This document shows positions 1 through 12,184 of a stretch of DNA of 64,000 nt, piece by piece. Source of the DNA: Geosiphon pyriformis (Eukaryota > Glomeromycota > Glomeromycetes > Archaeosporales > Geosiphonaceae); the NCBI GenBank assembly GCA_016748015.1, contig JAAOMT010000648.1:277160-341159 (forward strand), written 5' to 3'. Positions within the stretch are counted from its first letter, which is position 1. Every line of letters begins with the position of its first letter. Position numbers and translations under genes: made by a program. The notes under the pieces were generated by a model that was not told the origin of the DNA, did no database searches, and worked only from the letters and a program-made list of their open reading frames with translations.

Positions 1-1131
1 CAAATTCAGCGAAATATCGGTTCCCTAGACGAGGTTGGCCAAACGTTACTGCTACCGCATGAACGCTATTAGGGTTACGGGTTCCCAAAGGGGATATTGT
101 ATGGTATTTTAGTTTAAATGCCAGCCCTGCAAGAACAGCATATGCTAATTTACAATTTGTAATTTATAAAAAGATTAATCATATTATTCTCAAAATTAAT
201 TATAATTTCTGAAATTAAATTTTTTTAATTGCTTACCCCCACCAATTCCATGTCCCACAAAGTGTAATCTTTCAGCAGAATACGGTGTTATACGATTAGC
301 GAATTTAACCATTTTCCAAATCTTTTCAAAAAGTCTTGGTTTCATTGTTTCGACGTCTTGAAGCCAACGTTCATCAACTAAATTCTTTGGATCCCACTTC
401 CACATTTTAGCGTTTTGTGGCTCAGGATATTGTGTCAGACATATCGTCCTCGTCTTCCATTGGTCCAGATTATAAATTGCACCTTTGAAAAATACAATTA
501 TATTTTTGGTTTTTTGGTCACGGAAAACGTCAGCTTTAGAAATATTTTTAGAAATATTAACTTTTTAGTCAATTTTTCATTATATTTTATTTTTTTTAAA
601 AAAAAAGGATAAAAGTTTAATATTATTCGAACCTTTGACTTCAGACCGTTTGAGGAGGGCTCCAATTTCATTATGAGAAGTACAATAAGCGTAACTGGTA
701 TCAATAGCAAATCTTGCTATCCTTTTGAAAGAAACACTATTTCGTGGTAAAAAATATTTTTTTGCAGGATCTGGATTTTCATGAAATATCTTTTGAAATA
801 GGTTTACATTCCGAATCCAAGGAAATAAGGTGGCATTGTTGATTCTTGGTATCCTTTTAGATAATTGATGAGAGGTATAACTCGTTGAAGATGGTTTAGA
901 ATGGGTAGGAAGGAAATTTAGAGTTGAAAATTTTGAGGGCTGTGATGCAGTATGGCTAAAAAATTTTTCTCCATAGGCCCTTTTTAAATTAACTATAAAA
1001 TTTTTATTGCTTTTAACTAAATTATTTTTTAAAAGTTGACCAATTGTAAAAGAAAGCGACAAAAAAATTGCAAGAAAAAACAATCTGGGTATTAATTTTG
1101 AGTTGAAAAGTGAGTGTGTTTTTGATGACAT
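1..1131 (-). CDS. Class 3 lipase paralog, copy 1, nucleophile Ser replaced by Gly (3' end outside window)
   Basis: Exons 1131..633, 533..237 and 144..1 (cut by the window edge), GT-AG introns, both phase 1. The family is Rhizomucor miehei-type triacylglycerol lipase (alpha/beta hydrolase). Residues about 17-33 form a hydrophobic anchor or signal segment, followed by a Ser/Lys-rich linker with dibasic KR sites, then the conserved 'SYAYC' block that opens the lipase domain. Exon 2 carries the oxyanion-strand motif IIVFFKG and the elbow GHGIGG, so residue 262 is Gly where the catalytic Ser belongs. Exon 3 carries the TFGQPRLGN motif. The catalytic Asp and His lie beyond the edge. I start at the ATG at 1131; an in-frame ATG at 1203 would add 24 residues before the hydrophobic segment. 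Probably a secreted or anchored non-catalytic lipase-like protein; absence of activity is inferred. Confidence 0.85.
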
Positions 1132-3460
1132 TTTAAATTTGTTCGTAAAAATAAAAAAATTGGTTTTAATTTTTTTTGATGAACACTTTAATGATCCCCC
1201 CACCCTTTTTATTTATTTTTGAAAACGGAAAATGTATACTAGAATCTTTAAATGTTAAAAACAAATGAAAAATTTGATAAATTTAATCAGCGTAAATCTT
1301 GAGCAAATTTGTTAGCCGAATCATACCGGCCCCCTGAAGCTCCCAATTCATTATAAACAATGATATATGATTACTAAAAAAAGAGATGAAAGATTAATTA
1401 AAAACAAAAAAACATTGGTCATAAAATATTCCTGTAATTTTTTAAAATTTAGCAAAAGTTTTCTCCAATAAGCTAAATTTTTATTGGCATGTGTAAACTT
1501 TAAATTCCCAATTCTAAGTGTGTCCAATTTAGCATCATTCACTAACAGATGAGATTAATTGGTGTACAATTTTTACATTACTCATATTCGATAATATCAA
1601 AAAATTTTATTATTGTCTGACCGAACAAAACTTTTTTTAAGTGGTGGATCTCATTCTTAAATCAAATATATATTGCAAAGTTCAAATTTAGTAATTCTCA
1701 AATAATATAAAACTTAAATTTGTTTATTTAGATCTCCTTGGACAAAAAAACACGTGTAATAGTAAAATAGGATCATCTTCATTCACGAAATTATATAGTC
1801 ATCCCAAAAATTTTGTCATTCGGAAAGCTTATTCAGAGTTTACGTTTAGTTTACGGATTATCAAATTCCCAATCATATGAGTTTCCATTGAAATGTGAAA
1901 AGACAATTGGTTCTGAAATGAACTTTTATTTTGATCGAAATATTACTATATTTTAATGTTTTCTTCTGTGACTTTTTAATCAAGGAAAAATACTTGCCGT
2001 TTTAATTCGAGATTCTTTGAAAGTGGAAGAGTAATAGAAATTTGCAGATCATACAAATATTTTTTCAACTCAATGGTTGATTGAAATAGTGACAGATTTT
2101 ATTATTTTAGTTTGACGTCATGATTTATTGACATATTTTCATGAATCTATGTTTTAACCAGATCCATTTTCCCAAGATTTCTTGTATTAAATTTTAAAGG
2201 AACAAATCAAACTTAAAACTATTCATCAATCTCTTTTTAAGATTGTGTGAACTTTTTCGTTCATTCTTTAAATGATCTTCTAGATGACACGAAAAAACGT
2301 GTTGAAATTCATAAATTTATAAATCCTTTTTTTGATTGAAAAACAGTAATTAAGAAAACAAAGGTTCTTCAACAATAGTAAAAAACTGGGGAAAATGTTT
2401 TCAAAAATGAGATTTAGATTATCAGTGAAACTCGATGGTGGTCAATAATTTTATCCGTAATAAAAATTATTTCCGGAACTATGATCTCTAAAAATAATGA
2501 GTTTTACACATTGGGTTCTGATTTCATGACAAATAAAATCTATATTTTTTTTCATGAGCTTTGATATTAGACAACAAATTAGGTTTGGTCTAATATAATT
2601 TTGATACCTTTTTATTAATCTTCTTAGATTTTAACAAATTAAAAGCAAAATAATGTTTTTAAAATTATCTACATAAGCTTTGTTGAACTTTTTCAATTTT
2701 CTCTTTGGATTAATGAATATCAAATATATAAATTATATATATATTTAATTTTTATTTTTTAATTTATTCAAAAAATTTTTAAAAGAATTTTTAAATAAAA
2801 GAATTATTAATGAAAAATTATTTAATAATGAGAAAATATTTTTTTTTATTACTGTTTTGAAAATAACAATTTTTAAAATAAATTTGAATCAAAATAATTA
2901 TTATATTTTTTAAAATAAAATAAATTTTTATTTAAATTTAATTAAAACTTAAATAAAGGTTTTAAATTTTAATTTTAATTTAATCAAAAATTTTTTTAAA
3001 AAAATTAAATTTCAAATTTTTATTATGTAAATGTTTTTTTTTCTTTTAAAAAAATTGTTTTAATTAAGTGAAAATATTTCACTATCAACTTTAATGTTTT
3101 TATCAATTTTTAAATTTCAAATTAATTTAAATATGCAAATTAAGCATTAAAAATATTCAAATTAAACTCTTGAGTGATTACTGAACTGAATCGAATTGTG
3201 ATACATGAGAAAAATCTCTTATATTATTGGTCAGAAAATTTTTATAAATATTTTCCCAAACATGAATCTAAAGCAAAAAAATTGTTAGCATCAAAGCTCA
3301 TTACCAGATTAGCCTTAGGGAAAATTTTTAGAAAAATCTATTTTTTGCCATATATATACTTTTCTTGGAAATTGGGTTTGCTCTTGTTAAAAATTTATTT
3401 AAGCTTTACCTTTTTTTGAGGGGTACCAATAACCAGAAACAGAATCTTTTAAATTGAAAC
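1132..3460. other. Intergenic, AT-rich; possible short coding relic near 1.3-1.55 kb
   Basis: No supported gene. On the minus strand 1351..1542 encodes a 63-aa open frame starting MNDAKLDTLRIGNLKF. Just downstream lies a strong acceptor-like tract (poly-T then ag) followed by another open stretch containing GASGGRYDSANKFAQDLR and a stop. The frames do not join cleanly, so this may be a decayed gene. The rest (2.6-3.2 kb) is extremely AT-rich with long homopolymer runs. Confidence 0.4.
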
Positions 3461-4990
3461 TTAAAAAAATATCTTATATGGAGATCCTCTTTCCAAACTG
3501 CATTCCCCTATATTGATTCCAAAATAAGGCCCTTTGTGTGCTTTTAATTCTTCTTCGAGGGTACCCTTTTGACCTAAATTACATTGCTATTTTTAAAGGA
3601 TAAAAAACTTTAAATTAGACACCCAAAAATTCTGAATATTCTAAACCTAATCCAATACTAACCGGATTTTCAAAAAAGCCAGCAGGTTGAGGATATTCTC
3701 CATTGCAAAAATAAATCTGAAAATCTTCAGCGGACTCGACTGTTTTAATTTGACTTTTATATGAACAATCACAAGATTGATTTGGTATCCAAAACTCATT
3801 CCCACTATGTCCAAATATATCTTGATTCATGAAAAGCCTTGGAATAAAATCATTGCTATGAGTGATTCGGTGTAAATTCTGTTCAAATTTTGCGCTTGCA
3901 AGTTTTGCAAAGTCTTTGTTGCCCGTCCGTGGTTGTCCAAAAGTGAACACTGTGACAAGTATATCCACATCTAAATCATGAAATGTTGGGCCTTGTTGAT
4001 CATACTCCTCTTGCAAGGCTAAAGCGGCAATTACTGCATATGCTGGAAAAATGAGAAATAATGTTATTGAGGAAAAATGGAATTTGGAAATTTTAGCAAA
4101 GAAACATACCTCCACCGACACCATGACCGACAAATCTTACGTTTACATATGGAATGAAATCGTCCCATAAATGAGCAATACTATCACTCCAAGTTTTAAG
4201 TAGAGATCGAATCCTGTTGAAGAGTCTTGGTTTCATTTTTTTCACATCAGAACTCCAACTTTTATCAACTTTGGCTTTGGTTCCGATTTTATAATTTTTA
4301 AGGGAAATATTTCTTGCTTTCCATTTTTGTAATGTTAATTCTTGTCCTCGAAAGTATGCAACTATCTCTTTGTTTCGACTATCAAGAAACACATCGGCTG
4401 AAAGTTCAAAAAAATACATTTGAAAAAATAGAAATTTTTACAACTTTTTTTAATTTTCAAAATTTACACCTACCGACTACACCTTTTTGCTTAATTCCCA
4501 CTCGATTTTCATTGAAGCAATAAGCAAAATTAGCAGCCCTAGCCATTCTTGGAAATGGTTCCAAAACATATTGATTAATCACCAGGTATTTTTCTGGATA
4601 TCCATCTTTTAATGGTTTTGTAAATGTTGTTGATGATTTAGTTTGCCGTTTGAGCTTTGTTTTTGAGCCATGAAACTGATGAAAAGGTTCACTATTATTT
4701 AAATTTTGTGATTTACTTGACTTTGAGGTTGTGAATGAATAATTAAGTTGGCTAAAATTTTTATTTTCGTAGCTAACTCTATAATACATTAAGACTGAAT
4801 CATTAATAATAAACTTTGGTTCAACCTTTGCCATTAGAATCCCAAATTTGTTCAAGTAGATTGTGTAAAACACTAAGAATACCAAAAATAAGTAGATCAA
4901 AATTTCCAGAATATATTTGAGTAAATATCTACTTTCATACTTTCGCTGAGATGCAAGTAAATTTCTCTCTGATCTTGGCTCGTATCTCAT
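3461..4990 (-). CDS. Class 3 lipase paralog, copy 2, Ser-to-Gly elbow (GHGVGG)
   Basis: Exons 4990..4474, 4397..4110, 4042..3663 and 3586..3461 (intron phases 1, 1, 0) give a 436-aa protein. A basic N-terminal tail of about 22 residues precedes a long hydrophobic segment (about residues 25-48), suggesting a type II membrane anchor. A linker with a KLKRQ dibasic site follows, then 'ARAANFAYC', VAYFRG, the elbow GHGVGG with Gly at residue 265 instead of Ser, TFGQPRTGN, HSNDFIPRL holding the catalytic Asp, and GHSGNEFWI holding the catalytic His. The last exon has Cys, GPYFGI and GECS, matching the C-terminal disulfide-bonded end of R. miehei lipase. Asp and His are kept while the nucleophile is lost. 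Same orientation as copies 1, 3 and 4. Family assignment is firm; loss of hydrolysis is inferred. Confidence 0.88.
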
Positions 4991-5996
4991 CAGTTAAAAT
5001 TTTATTTATTTTACTTTGGGGTTTTCAAAAAATTGGTTCAATAAAACTTTTCAGACTCTATTTAAACACACATGAGATCCAATAAAATAAATATAAACAG
5101 ATTAATATTTTTTTTTGACGAACAAAAATTTAATAAAATTTATTTATACGGAGAAACCAAATTTTCTTTTCCTTAAAGTTATCCTATGTAGAAAGACTTT
5201 TTACTGTATATATCAGATTATTTTGAAATTAGTCGGGATTAATTATGATAACACGAAAAAATTTTAATATTTTATTAAAAAAATCAATAATTTAAGTTCA
5301 ATTTCCTTTTCATTTGAATTTTTTTGCGAGTTCCGAGTTTCCTCGCAAATCCAAAAGATCGATGTTTGCTTTTTTTTGAGAAAATTGTTTTCTAAAGTAC
5401 GAATTTGATGGCAAAACTTCTGGATTAGGGATTTGCAGGCAAAGATTTTATTGATATTGGGATATAATTTAGATTTTTATGATAAATATTAACTTGAATA
5501 GGAAAAGGAAGGTAAATAAAACAAAATTCCTTTGAAATTCAGAGTAATGAACTAGTATAGCAATCACCATAATTCTTACGAGTCATTACTATAATTAATA
5601 TATATATTCAATAAATCTTGTCCCACGGAAACTTTTAAATCGATATGTATTTTGAACATCTAGAGGAATCAATCTATTAGACTATTTCAAAGCAAACTAT
5701 ATCAACCATGAATGGATTAAATATTCTCCCCTTCTCCTTCTCCTTCCCCTTCCCCTTCCCCTTCCCCTTCCCCTTCCCCTTCCCCTTCCCCCCTTAAAAG
5801 CTTTAATAGATGCAAAATGTAAACTTTGATTTTTAATTTTTTTCGATTCATTATTTGAGCCAATAAATTTCATAGAGAAGCCTGAGCTGGTACTTCTTAC
5901 ACGCAATGGGATATATTAAATAGCCAGAATAGTTGTAACGTTTTTCAATCCATATCATTATAAAATAAAAATTTAAAGCTTAAATTATTCAGAATT
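4991..5996. other. Intergenic between lipase copies 2 and 3
   Basis: No gene supported. AT-rich, with one pyrimidine-rich minisatellite (5725-5795). The open frame it creates on the minus strand is a low-complexity Gly/Arg artefact. Confidence 0.6.
5725..5795. repeat. (CCCCTT)n hexanucleotide minisatellite
   Basis: About seventy bases of pure pyrimidine on plus, mainly CTTCCC/CCCCTT units preceded by CTTCTC variants, the most GC-rich stretch in an otherwise AT-rich intergenic region. A purine-pyrimidine strand asymmetry of this kind can form triplex DNA. Confidence 0.9.
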
Positions 5997-7567
5997 CTAT
6001 AGATGAGGGCAAATCATCATATAACTAAAGTACGGCCCATAATGGTTTAATTTAGAGTCACCTTTCAAGTTGGGTACAGAATTATTGCAAAGCTTAGAAT
6101 AAAAAATTATTTGGAGAGTTAATTTAAGTTGTAACTTTAAAAGTGTTAAAAATTATAAAAAAGTTAATTACCGTGGATTCGTTTACACCAGAATTCAAGC
6201 TAATGTCTTTACACTCAAATACTTGATAAATCTCTGGACAGTCACATGAAAAAGAAATCCAGAACTCTGTTTCATAATGCACGTAACCTGCTCTTCCTTT
6301 CTTTTCAGGGAACTGAGATACGTAATCATCGGTATGCGTGACTCGATAAATTGTTCCAAGTTTATTCTTTACATGTTGAGCAAAAAAACTATTTCCAATT
6401 CGAGGGCTTCCAAATGTATACACCTTCACCTCAAATTCATGTGTAAAGCGAGGGATATATTGAAGTTCTAAAGCAGTAAATGTAGCATAAACTAGAAGAA
6501 TGACAGAGTAAAAATAAGCAGAATTTTTAGGGAAAATTTTTCAAAAAATTTTACAAATCAGAACTCAATATCAAATAGCTTTAAAAGAGGAGAAAACAAA
6601 ATTTATATATATATATTTATAATCCAAACCTCCAGCTATTCCATGCCCTATCAACGTAATCTTTTTGTGGCTGTACAATAAATCTTTAATTTTTTCTTTA
6701 ACTTTGTGTGATACATTTGAATAATCTTCCCAAAAATAGGCGTCAACTAATCCGAGTTCCAAATAAGGATAATTAACCATTTTTTGGGGTCTGCCTTCCC
6801 ATTGCATTTTGTTTAACTCCAATTCTTTAAAAAAAAATATAATTTCATCGGCAATCACCTCAGCTTTCCCTAGATAATTAATAAAACTTTTTTTTTTTAA
6901 TTTCATATTATTTGAAACTTTACAATAAAAACAATTTACCATATAATCCTTTCATCAACATGTCATCTGCACTTTCCAGGCAATAAGCTTTTTGTGCATA
7001 ACTGGCGTAAAATCGAAAATCCGCAATCAGTTTTTCATCAGTGACTAAATTTTTATACTGAGAATTTATATCTGTGATTCTATTATCCTTTAAATCATCT
7101 CCATAATCATATTTCGACCTTTTTTGCCACGAAATATTTTCAAAGGATCTTGTAATATTAGATGAAATGACTTTTTGGGAAAATCTTTGATGTTTATTTG
7201 TAAGTTCCTGAGGTTTTCTAAAGCTTTTGTTATCATTTTGCGATATGTTAAAATAAATTTTGAAAGGTTTTTTTTGAAATGTATTGGATATATTTTTTTT
7301 GAAATCCCTCAAAGGCTCTTGTTCTGCTTCAACATTTGAGGTGTCCCTTCTCGTATGAAAACCTGGTTTAAATTTTATTTCACCAGAATACCCAGAAGAA
7401 AACAGTATAAAGAGTAACCATCCTAAAATTAAACTTTTTAAGATAATAGGAAATTTTTTCCAAAATTGTTGCTTATACGAAAAAGATTCAAATATGAATT
7501 GCTTCCTATTTCGATTTGAAGCAGGGTGAGATTTTGTAAAATCCAAGCAAACAAAATGCTTATTCAT
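5997..7567 (-). CDS. Class 3 lipase paralog, copy 3, degenerate elbow (GHGIAG)
   Basis: Exons 7567..6940, 6869..6630, 6491..6172 and 6092..5997 (phases 1, 1, 0) give 427 aa. The N-terminal tail of about 38 residues is basic and Phe-rich, followed by a hydrophobic segment (about 41-60) and a Lys/Asn-rich linker. The domain opens at 'FYASYAQKAYC'. The oxyanion region is IIFFFKE, lacking the usual Gly; the elbow reads GHGIAGG, so both the Ser and the next conserved Gly have changed (Gly at about residue 286). The Asp site is in HTDDYVSQF and the His site in YVHYETEFWI. The TFGSPRIGN motif is kept. The final exon has Cys, HYGPYFS and a terminal Cys. This is the most diverged core of the cluster and probably non-catalytic. 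The hydrophobic N terminus suggests export or anchoring. Confidence 0.85.
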
Positions 7568-8587
7568 TGAAAATGATTTGCATAGTTAGGAACTAAATTT
7601 TGTTTATGGGGGATTATTATATATATATATATGTACTTATACTTTTCTAAACTTCATTCAAGAAGGAGAAATGTTAGATTGATTATCTGAAGAGGTTTTT
7701 ATCGGGAAATTTAATGATTCGTTTTAGATGATCGACCATTTCGTGAGAAGGAAATTTTTACTTTTGAAACGAGTAGTTAAGTTTTCATGATTGTTGATAG
7801 CCTTCTCTAACAAGTTTTTTTAATTAAAAATAAGTGAAAAATTTTTTTTTTTTAAGTGAATAAAGATCTTAAAAAGTTTTAAGCAACTTTCTTTAAATAA
7901 TAAAAGGGATTAAATACATCAACGCGATTTTAAGAATCATTTCTTTTTGATTTTAAATTTTAATATTGATTGACCTCCAATGTCTTTTGGGAATAATTTC
8001 ATTTGATGAACGTGAATAAATTTAAGTGAGAAAAAAAAATATGATTCAATTAATAAAATATTAATATTAATTTGTGAATATATCGATTGAAATACCTAGA
8101 AAAAAGTTTCAAATTTTGAACTTTATTAATAAAAAATAAATTAATTCAAGAACCAAAGTAAAAATTAATTAACAATAAATAAAAAGTGTGTGAAAAAATT
8201 TTTGCCTAAAATTAAAAATTCAAATGAAAAGTTTTTAAGATTTTGTTTTCGGTCATTTCATAGACAAAATTTCATGTTAAATATTTTACTGGTTTTTTTT
8301 TTAAATATAAACAGATTGCTCGAATGTAATAGTACATTTTTTATCTGAAAAAAATTTTTATAAAAAAATATATATAATATATTATTATTATTTATATTTA
8401 TAATTTCTTTTTGAAATTCTTTTTTTTTTTTTTTTTCAGTAATTATTTTGATGATTTAATTTATTTTTTTATTTTAATCATCTTTTATTATTATCTTATT
8501 AATCTCATTACATATTTATTTCTTTATTTTGTTTACTAATATATTAAATATGTTTATGAAAAAACTGTAAAAAGGAATAAAATAAAG

Positions 8588-8618
<31 letters not shown>

Positions 8619-9909
8619 ATTAATTAATCCCCTAATTTATCAAATTTTCAATAAAAATTATACATTCTTATTTTATATCTCAAAAAAAAATTTTAATTTT
8701 TAATCTTTATATATTTATAATTCATTTTTTTACAAAATAATTTTATATAAAATAAATTTACTTATTAATTTCAAAATCTCATTTCAAAGACATTTTCTGA
8801 ACATTTTTAGAATCTTTTTCATAAAGTAGACTTCAAAAATGTATTCATTATTTTATGATGAATTCTAATGAATTATATATATATATATATATATATTTTT
8901 TAATATACATATATTAATCATTTATTCAATTCACATTACAAAAAATCTTAACCTAACTAAGTAAGTTATGTTTTAGTAAAAATGGGATAAATGATTATTA
9001 GAAAGTAAAAGAGATATTTATTCAACCGCTAATAATATAATGATAAATGAGTGTCTTATCGTATGAATAAAGGCCCGAATATAAATCTCGTAGTTTCACA
9101 TTTTATTTATTAGAGGATCAACAATAAATATTACCAATAAATCAAAAATTCCCAAATCAAAATCTTAAAATGTGAAACTAAAGCCCATATTTCCAATAAA
9201 GGTTTATACGGTTCAATATTTTCGGCAGCATGACCATAAGATGGCTATAGTATTTGTACAAATACCTTTTGTTGTGTCAGATTTTTCACACAAACATAGT
9301 AAAACTATATTTTTATGATCAAATTTTAATTACGGGATTAGCTTGAAAAATAAAACATTTACTTGATAACAAGTAATAAGCCATATTTTTTACTTTAAAC
9401 ATTCTTGGGAAAGAAATTTTCTGTAATTTTATTTATTTTTCAATTCGGAAAAATAATTCCCTTATTTTAGTTTAAAAATTTTTTCTCATTCGTTTTCTGA
9501 AATGGAAACTTCTAACCACGTTAAATTATTGTATTTTGGAAATAATTTAATGAATTAGAAAAATAAAAAGGTCGAGAACTTTTGTCACATGGTTATATCA
9601 TCTATAATTTTTTTTTCTTCTCCACAATCCATCTATCATGCTAATTGAGACAGGATTTTCAAACCATTTGATTCAAAGAAAAAGTATTCATGAATAGCAT
9701 AGTTTTAATGAGAATGAAAAATATTCGTTTTATGGTAAAACCAAATTTTGACGTACTCAGTCGAAACATGAGGAGAAGATTTTTAGCCAGAAAGTAAAAT
9801 AATTTACATTTTAAGAACTTGTATTTCTTCTTCAATTCGAAAAAATTTCATTTGACTTATTTTGCTTAAGCGTTATAAATCTTCATAATTGGTTATTATT
9901 GATTTAGCT
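7568..9909. other. Intergenic between copies 3 and 4
   Basis: About 2.3 kb without a supportable open frame. It has AT dinucleotide runs (8.59-8.62 and 8.87-8.90 kb), homopolymers, and one clear inverted repeat at 9091-9180 listed separately. The 16-bp palindrome GTATTTGTACAAATAC sits at 9250-9265. Confidence 0.6.
9091..9180. repeat. Inverted repeat with perfect 15-bp arms and 60-bp spacer
   Basis: TAGTTTCACATTTTA at 9091-9105 is perfectly complementary to TAAAATGTGAAACTA at 9166-9180. The flanks show weaker partial complementarity. It could be a small foldback element (MITE-like) or a hairpin; no protein-coding capacity. Confidence 0.75.
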
Positions 9910-11493
9910 TTAAAGGCAGTCACCCATGGTAACCCCAAAGTAAGTTCCTCGATGTTCTAAAAGACTTTTCTCCTCAGTCCCTGCCACCTGTCCAGCATTG
10001 CATTCCTTTAGAAAATTTTTGAAAAAAGTTAAAGATTAATTTTTCCTCATAACTTCTTCAATTTCACAGCTTAAACTTCTCACCGGATGTTCGCTCTCAA
10101 AATTTCCTTGCGCTTCCAATTCGGGGCATTCCCAAAGAATATGACCATTTAAAATCTCTGGGACCGTCTCGTCATCGTTATATTGAGGACAATTACAGTC
10201 AAACTTGGCCAACCAATATTCTCTTTGATGATGTCTCCAATCAATAGGAGATGAAACTCGAGGAATTGGGTCATTGGCGTGAGTTACACGATATACATTG
10301 AGAATTTTATTTACAAACTTTGCAAAAATTAAGTTTCCCATCCGAGGTTGGCCAAAAGTGATTGCTTCGACGAAGAGATTTGAAGCAGGAAAACTAGTAT
10401 CTCGTTTACGGAGTTCTTTTTCAAATTTTATAGCGGCTAATACTGCATAGGCTGTGAAAGGTGACAAGAAAAGTAAACTTTTACATTAAATAGCAGATTA
10501 AATTTATAACACAAATTATCATGATAATATAATTGAAATAATATTTACATCCTCCTATTCCATGTCCAGTAAATCTAATTGGTAAGACTATATTTGATCT
10601 TTTAAATGACTTCAAAAGTCGTAGAACTTTTTCCAAAATTTTTGGCCACATTTTTTCCACTGCTCCATTAACATAATAATCCAGTATTCTGTCTACATCT
10701 TCAAAGCTTACAGTTAAAGGTATAGCTTTTTGATCCCTGTCTATACTAGTGAATGGAGCCCCCTTGAAATATACAACTATTTCTTTGTTGGATGAATCCA
10801 CAAAAGCGTCAGCTTTAAATGATAATGAAGGGAATAAAAAATGAAATTTCATCAGTTTTTGAATTTCTTCCATTGTATCCCAGAAAATTTAAAACAATCG
10901 AACTTACCAACTACATTTTTTCCAGGCACAAGTTTTCCTATTGCATTGTTTTTTCGACAATAGCCAAAATTTGCATACGTTGCGAATTTGGCCAACATCG
11001 TGATAATATTAATATCTCGTACAATGGTCTTACCAGGATATTGTGAGCCAGAAGTTTGTAATTCTGAGGGAAGAAATTGAAAGTTTCTTTTCTTTTCTTT
11101 TTTGGAGGGTTCAATACTGTTCATATTATAATTTTCATTATTTTTTAACAAGCTTTTCTCACCTCTTTGGCTTTCATCATTTTCTTTACTTTGATTTCTT
11201 GTCACACGTGAATTAATGTCTACATTTAATTGAAGTGGTTGCTTGCGTTGATTCCAACTCTTCTGTTGCAACATTTTATTTTTCTCGGCTTCTATTAAAT
11301 TCACACTGTATTGTGAGGAAAAGATTAACGAACACAACCATATCGAAAATATTACAATAAAACAAATTGTAGGAATTAAAGTATGTTTCGGTGGGTTATC
11401 GATGAATTTTCTAGGTCGAGGATGCAAAGAAATTGGTTTCTGAAAATGTTTAGAGGCGAAAGTGTAATAATCAGAACCACGATTTTTTTTCAT
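9910..11493 (-). CDS. Class 3 lipase paralog, copy 4, Ser-to-Gly elbow (GHGIGG)
   Basis: Exons 11493..10908, 10812..10549, 10451..10084 and 10005..9910 (phases 1, 1, 0) give 437 aa. Hydrophobic segment at about residues 39-60 behind a basic tail, then a Lys/Glu/Asn-rich linker. The domain opens with 'FATYANFGYC'. Motifs in order: VVYFKG, elbow GHGIGG (Gly280 in place of Ser), ITFGQPRMGN, THANDPIPR (Asp), WRHHQREYWL (His). The last exon has ECNAG, HRGTYFGV and GDC. The elbow intron donor is shifted by a base pattern (GGAT|GTAAAT), so the residue after GG becomes Ser rather than Ala. Head-to-head with copy 5 (about 690 bp between starts), so the two could share a regulatory region. Confidence 0.87.
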
Positions 11494-12184
11494 GCTGACT
11501 CAAAATGAGAATTCAGTCTAAAATGGAGAAAATTGTAATAAAGGCTTGAAATTTACATTTACTATTTCGAAAGATGAAAACTTTTTAGGTTTGATCTGTT
11601 TATAAAAACCTTTTTGGTCAAAGCTGCTAACTTGAAATTTTTTATTAAAAGTTATCCATGGTTGAGAGTAACAACCAATAGAAAATCCGGCAACCGTATA
11701 GTAGTCAGGCTGATTGAAGCAATCACATGATTTGGTTAATTCCGAACCTCGCTTTAGATATAAAAATAAAAATAATGAAAGCCAAGGATGGCAAACGTAT
11801 TAAGGGACAAAATCAAGTAGACATTATATATTTCCAGAAGATATTTACTTTATAAAGATTTTTAAATCTTTCTTTCTCTCTCTTTCATTCATAAATCACC
11901 GGAATTATCAATTAGAATTTAATTACCGAAATTCAGTAATTTTCATGAGTTTCACGTAATGATAGATTTGCAATCTAAAATTTATAAAATTTATAATCAA
12001 TGAAACTAATGCCTTATCATGAAAACAAACATAAATCAAGTTCTTGAGATTATATAAATTTAATTGCGAAGAACTTTTGAATCCATTACTTTTAATCTTT
12101 CTTAGCTTTCAAATATTTCAAAAGTTTATTATAGTTTACTTTATTGAATTATAATAATTCAGAAAGAGTGATCACTTATCAAAA
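11494..12184. promoter_or_regulatory. Shared 5' region between divergent lipase copies 4 and 5
   Basis: The 691-bp gap between the two start codons must hold both promoters. It has no open frame of note. A CTTTCTCTCTCTTTC pyrimidine tract lies at about 11870-11887 and a TATAAA-like string near 11600. No specific operator recognised. Confidence 0.4.

Noticed and set aside
5697-5906. Gly/Arg-repeat protein on minus
   Set aside because: Frame is produced by the CCCCTT minisatellite; no start context or homology.
9250-9265. 16-bp palindrome GTATTTGTACAAATAC as an operator
   Set aside because: Far from any gene start and expected by chance in AT-rich DNA.
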